From JAAZIN01 sp033809435 (lineage in GTDB: Bacteria; Bacillota; Dethiobacteria; DTU022): a stretch of 6,037 nucleotides of DNA. Location: the NCBI GenBank assembly GCA_033809435.1, contig JAPXLS010000139.1:1-6037 (forward strand). The letters run 5' to 3'. Below, piece after piece: positions 1 through 5,391 of this stretch. Position 1 is the stretch's first letter. Every line of letters starts with the position of its first letter. The notes beneath the pieces are model-generated. The model did no database searches. It was given only the letters and a program-made list of their open reading frames with translations, and had not been told where the DNA came from. The translations under genes and the position numbers were made by a program.

Positions 1-1005
1 ATCTTCGAGTACCAGACCCTGATCTGCCGCCTCACCGGGATGGAGGCGGCCAATGCCTCCCTCTATGACGGAGCCTCGGCCCTGGCCGAGGCCGCGGTGG
101 CGGCCTGCGCGGCAACGCGGCGCAAAAAAGTACTCGTTTCCCGTTCGGTGAACCCGCATTACCGCCGCGTTCTGCAGAGCTACCTGGAAGTGCGCGACCT
201 GCAGATGCTGGAGCTGCCCCTGCACGAAGGGACCACGGATTATGCGCAGCTCGAGGATCTGCTTGACGGAGATACGGCGGCGCTGCTGCTGCAGCAGCCC
301 AACTTTTTCGGATTGCTCGAAGAGATGGATGGCGCAGCGGCGCCGGCTCACAAGCACGGAGCCCTGCTGGTGCTCTCGGCCGACCCCATTTCACTGGCCC
401 TCTGCCGGACTCCGGCGGAATACGGCGCTGACATCGTCACCGGTGAGGGCCAGAGTCTGGGCAACGCCCCCTCCTTCGGCGGCCCCCTGCTCGGCTTTTT
501 TGCCGCCAAAAAGGAGCTGATCCGGCGGATCCCCGGGCGCATTGCGGGTGAAACCGTGGACGGCGAGGGCCGGCGTGGCTTTGTGCTGACCCTGCAGACG
601 CGCGAGCAGCATATCCGCCGGGAGAGGGCCATTTCCAATATCTGTTCCAATCAGGCTCTGAATGCCCTTGCCGCAGCGGTGTACCTGGCGGCCATGGGGC
701 CGGCGGGTTTGCGCGAAGTGGCGGAGCTCTCCCTGCAGAAGGCGGCCTACGCCAGGGAGAGAATTATCGCGCTCCAGGGTTTTGCCCAGGCCTTTCCCGG
801 AGTGCATTTCAAGGAATTCGCTGTCAGGCTGCCGGGTGACGGCGGCCGCCTGAACCGCCACCTGCTCGAACATAAGATTATCGGCGGGCTCGATCTGGAG
901 CCCTTCTATCCGGAGCTGGGCCCGGCCATGCTCTTCTGCGTCACCGAAACGAAAAGCCGGGCTCAGATTGACGCCCTTGTCGGGGCACTGGAGGGATGGT
1001 CATGA
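1..1005 (+). CDS. gcvPA: Glycine dehydrogenase (decarboxylating) subunit 1, GcvPA, 5'-truncated by window edge
   Basis: This is the N-terminal-half subunit of the split glycine cleavage P-protein. With GcvPB it decarboxylates glycine in the cytoplasm and passes the aminomethyl group to lipoyl-GcvH. The reading frame is open from base 1 (first residues IFEYQTLICRLTGMEAANAS) to a TGA at 1003-1005, giving 334 residues. Family members are about 440-450 residues, so roughly the first 110 lie outside the window; the ATG at 40 is internal. Family-typical stretches are FEYQT...TGM.ANASLYDGA at the visible start, QQPNFFG near residue 98, and the C-terminal LFCVTE...IDALVGALE. GcvPA has the PLP-enzyme fold, but the PLP lysine is in GcvPB, as expected for the split form. 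Its stop overlaps the gcvPB start (ATGA), indicating co-translation. The split form is usual in Firmicutes, Thermotogae and archaea, in contrast to the single chain of E. coli. Recognised from motifs and from the adjacent gcvPB. Confidence 0.96.
   Translation: MFEYQTLICRLTGMEAANASLYDGASALAEAAVAACAATRRKKVLVSRSVNPHYRRVLQSYLEVRDLQMLELPLHEGTTDYAQLEDLLDGDTAALLLQQPNFFGLLEEMDGAAAPAHKHGALLVLSADPISLALCRTPAEYGADIVTGEGQSLGNAPSFGGPLLGFFAAKKELIRRIPGRIAGETVDGEGRRGFVLTLQTREQHIRRERAISNICSNQALNALAAAVYLAAMGPAGLREVAELSLQKAAYARERIIALQGFAQAFPGVHFKEFAVRLPGDGGRLNRHLLEHKIIGGLDLEPFYPELGPAMLFCVTETKSRAQIDALVGALEGWS
990..995 (+). promoter_or_regulatory. Ribosome binding site of gcvPB
   Basis: GGAGGG lies inside the last codons of gcvPA. 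It is 6 bases from the ATG at 1002 but directly abuts the in-frame ATG at 996. It therefore favours 1002, which also gives the ATGA overlap with the gcvPA stop. Confidence 0.7.
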
Positions 1006-2468
1006 GGAAAGAACAGGCCCTGCTTTTTGAACTGGGCGCGCCCGGGCGGCGCGGCAGCTCTCTGCCGCAGCCCGATGTGCCGCTAAAGCCTCTCCACGAG
1101 CTCCTGCCGGAGCGAATGCAGCGTCAGGCCCCCCTGGAGCTGCCCGAGATCACCGAAGGGGAGCTGGTGCGTCACTACACCGCCCTTTCGACGCGCAACC
1201 ACGGCGTTGATTCGGGCTTCTATCCCCTGGGTTCATGCACCATGAAATACAACCCCAAGGTAAACGAGGAAACGGCCCGGCTGCCCGGCTTCGCTTCGAT
1301 CCACCCCTGCCAGCCGCCCGAGAGTGTCCAGGGGGCCATGGAGCTGCTTTATCGTACCGAGCTCTACCTGAAAGAGATTACCGGCATGGACCGGGTCACC
1401 TTTCAGCCGGCGGCGGGGGCGCACGGCGAGCTGACCGGAATGATGCTCATCCGGGCCTATCACGAGTCCAGGAACGATCAGCGGAGAATCGTGCTGGCTC
1501 CGGACTCTTCGCACGGGACCAACCCGGCCTCGGCGGCCATGGCCGGCTACGAAATCAAGGAGGTCCCCTCCGATGAGCGGGGGCTCGTTGATCTGGAAGC
1601 GCTGCGCCGTCATCTGAGCGGCCAGGTCGCCGCCCTCATGCTGACCAACCCGAACACCCTGGGCCTCTTTGAGGAGGATATTCTGGAGATCGCCGCCGCC
1701 GTGCACGAGGTGGGGGGGCTGATCTACTATGACGGGGCCAACCTCAATGCCATCATGGGCCACGCCCGGCCCGGCGATATGGGTTTTGACGTGGTCCACC
1801 TGAACCTGCACAAAACCTTTGCCACACCCCACGGCGGAGGCGGCCCCGGCAGCGGGCCGGTGGGGGTCAAGGAGAAGCTGGTGCCCTTCCTGCCGGTGCC
1901 GCTGGTGGAAAGGGATGCCGGCGGCTCCTACTTCTGGAAAGACGATCTGCCGCAGAGCATCGGCAAGGTGCAGGGTTTCTACGGCAACTTCGGCGTCATA
2001 GTGAAGGCCTACACCTACATGGTCATGATGGGTGCCGCGGGTCTGCGGCAGGCGGCCGCCGATGCCGTGCTCAATGCCAACTACCTTATGGAGCGGTTGA
2101 AGAAAAGCTATGCTGTGCCCTACGGGCGGCGCTGCATGCACGAATTTGTCATCTCGGCCCGGGAACAGAGGAAAAAGGGGGTCTCGGCCGGCGATATTGC
2201 CAAGGCGCTGCTCGATTACGGTTTCCACCCGCCCACCGTGTACTTTCCCCTTATTGTTGAAGAGGCGCTCATGGTGGAGCCGACGGAAACGGAGAGCAAG
2301 GAGACGCTGGATCGTTTTGCTGAAGCCCTGGAGGAGATTGCCCGCCTGTCCGAAGAGAATCCGGCGCGGGTGACTTCTGCGCCTCACACCACTCCGGTGG
2401 GGCGTCTTGACGAGGTCAGGGCCGCCCGCAGTCCCCGGGTCTGCTGGGACGGGGAGAAAAAGGGGTGA
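1002..2468 (+). CDS. gcvPB: Glycine dehydrogenase (decarboxylating) subunit 2, GcvPB
   Basis: This is the catalytic, PLP-carrying half of the split P-protein, partner of GcvPA. From the ATG at 1002 it has 488 residues, the usual GcvPB length; an ATG at 996 would add two residues but leaves no room after the ribosome binding site. Visible family signatures are YPLGSCTMKYNPKVNE (about 74-89), HGTNPASAAMAGY (171-183), DGANLNAIMG (244-253) and HLNLHKTFATPHGGGGPG. The lysine in NLHKTF (K271, codon 1812-1814) is the expected Schiff-base lysine, followed by the glycine-rich loop. The C-terminal part (VYFPLIVEEALMVEPTETESKETLDRF) is also typical. No frameshift or missing key residue is seen. Its TGA overlaps the GTG start of lipS1 (GTGA at 2465-2468), so it is probably translated from the same message. 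A long antisense frame opposite this gene is a GC-driven shadow. Confidence 0.98.
   Translation: MRKEQALLFELGAPGRRGSSLPQPDVPLKPLHELLPERMQRQAPLELPEITEGELVRHYTALSTRNHGVDSGFYPLGSCTMKYNPKVNEETARLPGFASIHPCQPPESVQGAMELLYRTELYLKEITGMDRVTFQPAAGAHGELTGMMLIRAYHESRNDQRRIVLAPDSSHGTNPASAAMAGYEIKEVPSDERGLVDLEALRRHLSGQVAALMLTNPNTLGLFEEDILEIAAAVHEVGGLIYYDGANLNAIMGHARPGDMGFDVVHLNLHKTFATPHGGGGPGSGPVGVKEKLVPFLPVPLVERDAGGSYFWKDDLPQSIGKVQGFYGNFGVIVKAYTYMVMMGAAGLRQAAADAVLNANYLMERLKKSYAVPYGRRCMHEFVISAREQRKKGVSAGDIAKALLDYGFHPPTVYFPLIVEEALMVEPTETESKETLDRFAEALEEIARLSEENPARVTSAPHTTPVGRLDEVRAARSPRVCWDGEKKG
2451..2456 (+). promoter_or_regulatory. Ribosome binding site of lipS1
   Basis: GGGGAG within the end of gcvPB lies 8 bases before the GTG at 2465. 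It supports a GTG start in GTGA overlap with the gcvPB stop. There is no in-frame ATG nearby that would serve. Confidence 0.65.
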
Positions 2469-3322
2469 AATCGAATCAGGCCGTGGCCGGGGAGCACAGG
2501 CGGGGTGACTTTATTCCTGATGGGGTGGAATTTGTCTCGCCCCGCCTGACCCTTCCGGTAAGCATTACCGGGGAAAAGTGCGATCTGAGCTGCGCGCACT
2601 GCGGAGGGCGCTACCTGCGGGGAATGGCCTCCCTGGAGGAGGCGCTGGGCCGAAGGGGGCGGGGGATGAAAAGTTTTCTGGTCAGCGGCGGCTGCAACCT
2701 GCAGGGGAGGGTGCCCCACCGGGAGAATTGGGCGGAGCTGGAAGCGCTGTCGCTCAAGGGCTCCCTCAATTTTCACCCGGGGCTTGTCGGCGCAAAAGAT
2801 GCTGCCGCCATCGGCAAAATTGCCCGGGTGGTCTCCTTTGACTTTGTCATTGATGAAGCGGTCATCAGAAAAGTCTACGGCCTGCAGGCTTCACCGGAAG
2901 ACTATATCCGCGCCTATCGCAATCTGCGCCGCTATTGCCGGGTCACGCCCCATATCTGCATCGGCATCATGGGCGGACGGATCGAAAGCGAGTACCGCAC
3001 ACTGGAGATCCTGCGCCGGGAGGGGGCCGAGGCGATAAGCTTTATCGTCTTCCGTCCCACCCCGGGCACCGCCTTTGCCGGAGCCGCCCCCCCTTCTCCC
3101 GAGGAGGCGGCTAAGGTTGTGGCTCATGCACGGGCGCTTTTTCCGCAGACCCCTCTGTACCTGGGCTGCATGCGCCCGGGCGGTCGCCACCGCGAGAAGC
3201 TCGATTGCCTGGCCCTGGGTATGGGGATGAACAAAATTGTTCAGGCCTCCGCTCCGGCAAAAAGGCTGGCCGTTCAGATGGGGCTGAAAGTAACATTCGG
3301 GGAGGAGTGCTGCGCACTGTGA
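2465..3322 (+). CDS. lipS1: Radical SAM lipoyl synthase component LipS1 (biotin synthase-like, COG1856-type)
   Basis: The 285-residue product starts at a GTG overlapping the gcvPB stop. It has a radical SAM CX3CX2C motif, C39-DLS-C43-AH-C46, that holds the SAM-cleaving 4Fe-4S cluster. Further landmarks are FLVSGGCN (71-78), NFHPGLV (102-108), FRPTPGT (196-202), YLGCMRPGG (232-240) and a terminal ECCAL. From memory this pattern is that of the family long annotated as 'uncharacterised homolog of biotin synthase', whose Thermococcus kodakarensis member is LipS1. Known of that family: LipS1 works with LipS2 in place of LipA, acts on the 8-mercaptooctanoyl intermediate (second sulfur, at C6), and carries a second 4Fe-4S cluster. 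C77, C235, C248 and C282/C283 are candidate ligands of that cluster here; this assignment is inference. Position between gcvPB and lipS2/lipM fits lipoylation of GcvH. It is not BioB: it sits in no biotin locus and lacks the BioB motif CPEDC.YC. Confidence 0.85.
   Translation: MKSNQAVAGEHRRGDFIPDGVEFVSPRLTLPVSITGEKCDLSCAHCGGRYLRGMASLEEALGRRGRGMKSFLVSGGCNLQGRVPHRENWAELEALSLKGSLNFHPGLVGAKDAAAIGKIARVVSFDFVIDEAVIRKVYGLQASPEDYIRAYRNLRRYCRVTPHICIGIMGGRIESEYRTLEILRREGAEAISFIVFRPTPGTAFAGAAPPSPEEAAKVVAHARALFPQTPLYLGCMRPGGRHREKLDCLALGMGMNKIVQASAPAKRLAVQMGLKVTFGEECCAL
3299..3307 (+). promoter_or_regulatory. Ribosome binding site of lipS2
   Basis: GGGGAGGAG lies 11 bases before the GTG at 3319. The spacing is slightly long, but the alternative in-frame GTG at 3307 overlaps the site itself, so 3319 with a GTGA overlap is preferred. 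Confidence 0.55.
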
Positions 3323-4320
3323 TCCGCATTTCACTTGGCACGGCCTCTCTTTTGGGCCTGGTCCGGATGCGGGCGGAGAGCGCACCGACCACGGCCTACC
3401 TGCTGCAGGGCGAGAGCTGCCGGATGAACTGCACCTTCTGCCCGCAGGCGCGGGAAGCGCGGGGACGGGCCGGGCAACTGGGCCGGGTCACCTGGCCTCC
3501 CTTTTCACAGGAAGAGGTCATGGCCGGGCTGCAGCGGAAGGCCGGCAGGGAGTTGCAGCGAATCTGCCTGCAGGCCGTCAGCGAGCCCGGCGGCGCCCGC
3601 ACCCTGGTCCGGCTGATCAGCCTTTTGAGCGGGGCAGTGGGGCTGCCGCTCTCACTTTCCGCACCGGTGAGATCCGTCGCCGAGGCGGCCGCTTTTTTTG
3701 ACGCCGGAGCGGAGCGGCTCTCCATCGCCCTGGATGCCGCCACCGGCGAGATCTATGCCCGGCACAAGGGCGGCGATTTCAAGAAACAGCTGGAGCTGCT
3801 CCGGGAATGCGCGCGGCTCTGGCCGGGCCGGATGAGCACGCATCTTATCTGCGGCCTGGGCGAAAGTGAAGAGGAGGCGGCCGCACTCATGCACCTGCTG
3901 CTGCGGGAGAAGATCACCCTGGGGCTCTTTGCCTTCACACCGCTCCGGGGCACCCCCCTGGAGGGGCGGACGCCGCCGGAGCCGGACTCGTACCGCCGTA
4001 TGCAGGCGCTCTTGTACCTGCTGAAGTGTGAACATGTTTCATGGCATAACCTGCGTTTCAGCGAAGGTAGACTTGTCTCCTTCGGAATGGGCGGCGCAGA
4101 GATACAGCGCCTTCTGGGTAGCGGTGAGGCCTTCCGGACCGCGGGCTGCCCCGGCTGCAACCGTCCCTACTTCAACGAAAGGCCCGGCGGCTTCATCTAC
4201 AACTACCCCCGCCCCCTGAGCGCCGCTGAAACCGCCGCCGCCCTTTCCCTGAGTCAAGGTGAGTCAATGAGTCAAGGGGACGTTGAATTTGACTCATTCA
4301 AAAATCGCGGGAGGTTTTAA
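3319..4320 (+). CDS. lipS2: Radical SAM lipoyl synthase component LipS2 (biotin synthase-related, COG2516-type)
   Basis: The product has 333 residues from a GTG that overlaps the lipS1 stop. An upstream extension to 3205 is only open frame within lipS1. The radical SAM motif is C34-RMN-C38-TF-C41 in a BioB-like setting (CTFCPQA). It is preceded by SLGTASLLGL...PTTAYLL and followed by LGRVTWPPFS and RICLQAV, which I recall as typical of the 'biotin synthase-related' family containing Thermococcus LipS2. Known of that protein: it acts on the octanoyl substrate and makes the first C-S bond, at C8, before LipS1. A C-terminal C277-PG-C280 in a CPGCNRPYFNERPGG stretch, plus C83, are candidate ligands of the auxiliary 4Fe-4S cluster (inference). 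The last 25 or so residues (from about 309) are encoded by a repeat cluster, look low-complexity, and may be a lineage-specific tail. It is a distinct family from its neighbour lipS1, not a tandem duplicate. Confidence 0.85.
   Translation: MIRISLGTASLLGLVRMRAESAPTTAYLLQGESCRMNCTFCPQAREARGRAGQLGRVTWPPFSQEEVMAGLQRKAGRELQRICLQAVSEPGGARTLVRLISLLSGAVGLPLSLSAPVRSVAEAAAFFDAGAERLSIALDAATGEIYARHKGGDFKKQLELLRECARLWPGRMSTHLICGLGESEEEAAALMHLLLREKITLGLFAFTPLRGTPLEGRTPPEPDSYRRMQALLYLLKCEHVSWHNLRFSEGRLVSFGMGGAEIQRLLGSGEAFRTAGCPGCNRPYFNERPGGFIYNYPRPLSAAETAAALSLSQGESMSQGDVEFDSFKNRGRF
4250..4298 (+). repeat. TGAGTCAA repeat cluster with a 10-bp perfect inverted repeat at the lipS2 3' end
   Basis: The octamer TGAGTCAA occurs at 4250-4257, 4260-4267 and 4268-4275, and its exact reverse complement TTGACTCA at 4289-4296. 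The last direct copy and the inverted copy extend to AATGAGTCAA (4266-4275) and TTGACTCATT (4289-4298). That is a perfect 10-bp stem with a 13-base loop, inside the last codons of lipS2 and 11 bases before the lipM ribosome binding site. No T-tract follows directly, so it is not a standard terminator. It could be an operator, an mRNA structure affecting lipM translation, or a decayed repeat. Confidence 0.75.
4309..4314 (+). promoter_or_regulatory. Ribosome binding site that fixes the lipM TTG start
   Basis: GGGAGG lies within the final lipS2 codons, 9 bases before TTG at 4324. The next in-frame ATG (4378) has no comparable site and would remove the conserved N-terminal strand (WRLLYD). Confidence 0.7.
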
Positions 4321-4323
4321 TTT

Positions 4324-5217
4324 TTGATAGCCAAGTGGCGTTTGCTCTACGATCCACCCCAACCGGGGGAGATAAACATGCGGCGGGATCAGGAGATCCT
4401 GGCAGAGGTGGCCGCTGCTGCAGCGCCGCCGACGCTGCGACTTTACAGCTGGGCGCCGCCTGCCCTCTCCCTGGGCCGCTTTCAGAAAGCTGAAGAGGTG
4501 GCCGATGTGCAGGCATGCCGCCGCCTGGGTATAGATATTGTCCGCCGCCCCACCGGGGGGCGTGCGGTGCTGCACGATCGGGAGCTGACTTACAGTCTTG
4601 CCATTCCAGACAGGCGCAGTCTTGTACCGGCGGGGGTGGTGCCGGCCTACCGTTTTATCAGCGGGGCTTTGCTGGATGCCTTTGCCCGGCTGGGGGTTGA
4701 AGCGCAGCTGAGCTCTGAAAAAAGCCAGGGCGCCGGATTGGCCCCGGGCTCCTGCTTCGATTCGCCCTCGGCATACGAGCTGCATGTACGGGGCAAAAAA
4801 GTGGTGGGCAGCGCACAGATGCGCCGGGAGGGAATGCTTCTGCAGCATGGCTCCATATTGATGGAGCTGCCCATTCAAGCCTACCGGCAGATCCTGCGCT
4901 TTCAGCCCAGGCACTATTATCACGAGGGTCTGCCTGCATCCGGCTATCCTGAATACCAGGCGGGCGCCGGTTTTAACGGACACCGCCCTGTCGCAAGCTT
5001 TACCGGGGACCATTCCGGGCGCCGGCCAGTTCCCTGTCATCCCGAGCGCAGCGAGGGATCTTGTTTTTGTCCGCAGGATGTTTATCTTGAGAACCTGGGG
5101 CACAGCGCCGCAGGGCTTCTCGATCTGGGCTACAATATCGGCAAGGATGAGCTGGCCGCCGCTCTGGCGGCGAGCTTTGCCCGTCTTTTCGATATAGAAT
5201 GGATCAAACAGCACTAG
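4324..5217 (+). CDS. lipM: Octanoyltransferase LipM (lipoate-protein ligase fold), with an in-frame repeat insertion
   Basis: The product has 297 residues from a TTG start. It belongs to the lipoate ligase/biotin ligase superfamily: RRPTGGRAVLHDRELTYS (74-91) is the acyl-binding signature. G142-SCFDSPSAYEL..GKKVVGSAQ.R..G..LQHGSI is the LipM-type core, with Cys144 (codon 4753-4755) matching the catalytic cysteine of Bacillus LipM and Lys159 the conserved lysine. LipM moves octanoate from acyl carrier protein to GcvH. An ATP-dependent lipoate ligase (LplA or the split sLpl type) is the alternative, but the cysteine argues for transfer. Together with LipS2/LipS1 it would complete de novo lipoylation. 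Odd: between the core and the C-terminal helix region (DLGYNIGKDELAAAL), residues about 200-258 fit the family poorly and contain CHPERSEGS, the translation of a dispersed repeat. The frame stays open, so the enzyme may still work. Bacillus LipM is about 278 residues, consistent with extra sequence here. Confidence 0.88.
   Translation: MIAKWRLLYDPPQPGEINMRRDQEILAEVAAAAAPPTLRLYSWAPPALSLGRFQKAEEVADVQACRRLGIDIVRRPTGGRAVLHDRELTYSLAIPDRRSLVPAGVVPAYRFISGALLDAFARLGVEAQLSSEKSQGAGLAPGSCFDSPSAYELHVRGKKVVGSAQMRREGMLLQHGSILMELPIQAYRQILRFQPRHYYHEGLPASGYPEYQAGAGFNGHRPVASFTGDHSGRRPVPCHPERSEGSCFCPQDVYLENLGHSAAGLLDLGYNIGKDELAAALAASFARLFDIEWIKQH
5033..5065 (+). repeat. Dispersed short repeat of the CHPERSEGS / LAALGMT type, in frame inside lipM
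   Basis: The core TCATCCCGAGCGCAGCGAG (5037-5055) followed by GGATCTTG is a sequence class I recognise as a widespread short interspersed repeat in many bacterial genomes. It reads CHPERSEGS in one strand and frame and SLAALGMT on the opposite strand; both readings are present here. It contains a mirror repeat GAGCG-CA-GCGAG. In lipM it encodes residues about 237-247. The true element borders cannot be set from one copy. Confidence 0.7.
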
Positions 5218-5345
5218 GGTAGAAAAAAGACCCAACCCTACAGGGGGGGCATTTGCCTGTTATTGGAGCTGTTGCAGATGAATTGGCGGGCCGGATTTCC
5301 ATTTCAAACAGGATGGTGTATTCGGGAGGCGTTACTCCGGTATAG

Positions 5346-5368
5346 ATCAGGAGAACCGTTCCCCTGAT
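5346..5368 (+). other. Stem-loop just upstream of the lpdA ribosome binding site
   Basis: ATCAGG (5346-5351) pairs with CCTGAT (5363-5368). After one A-C mismatch, GAA (5353-5355) pairs with TTC (5359-5361), leaving a 3-base loop. The structure ends 11 bases before AGGAGG. No T-run follows, so it is not an intrinsic terminator; it may be an mRNA processing, stability or translation-control element. Confidence 0.55.
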
Positions 5369-5379
5369 ACATGTGGAAC

Positions 5380-5385
5380 AGGAGG
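5380..5385 (+). promoter_or_regulatory. Ribosome binding site of lpdA
   Basis: AGGAGG lies 6 bases before ATG at 5392 and 9 before ATG at 5395; either start is workable. The in-frame ATG at 5371 lies upstream of this site and is therefore less likely. Confidence 0.75.
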
Positions 5386-5391
5386 TTATTG

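Larger units (their letters stand above)
5218..5391 (+). other. 174-base gap between lipM and lpdA
   Basis: This is the only sizeable gap in the block. It holds a short inverted repeat TAGGGT/ACCCTA (5215-5220 and 5235-5240) overlapping the lipM stop, a run of seven G (5243-5249), a stem-loop at 5346-5368 and the lpdA ribosome binding site. I see no strong -35/-10 pair: TATAGA at 5341 has no matching -35. I see no T-tract terminator. lpdA may be read through from upstream or have its own weak or non-sigma-70 promoter. Confidence 0.6.

Noticed and set aside
1233..2387. 384-residue open frame on the minus strand opposite gcvPB
   Set aside because: It is fully antisense to a well-conserved enzyme, and its translation is His/Gly/Arg-rich without domains. 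Long antisense frames are expected in GC-rich DNA.
3205..3318. Upstream extension of lipS2 to an ATG inside lipS1
   Set aside because: It would add 38 residues overlapping lipS1, without family similarity. The GTG at 3319 gives the expected N-terminus and the same overlap style as the other genes.
2465..4320. Biotin synthase, or hydrogenase maturase HydE/HydG, as the identity of the two radical SAM genes
   Set aside because: There are no biotin or hydrogenase genes nearby. The motif contexts (LGCMRPGG...ECCAL; LGRVTWP, CPGCNRPYF) and the gcv/lipM/lpd neighbourhood fit LipS1/LipS2 better.
4294..5235. 313-residue open frame on the minus strand opposite lipM
   Set aside because: The plus-strand frame has clear LipM motifs. 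The antisense product has none, and its one familiar string (LAALGMTG) comes from the interspersed repeat.
5215..5240. Possible terminator after lipM (TAGGGT/ACCCTA inverted repeat)
   Set aside because: The stem is only 6 bp with a 14-base A-rich loop and is followed by CAGGGGGGGC, not a T-tract.
5318..5346. Possible sigma-70 promoter for lpdA with TATAGA as -10
   Set aside because: No sequence resembling TTGACA lies 16-18 bases upstream, and the -10 match is only partial.
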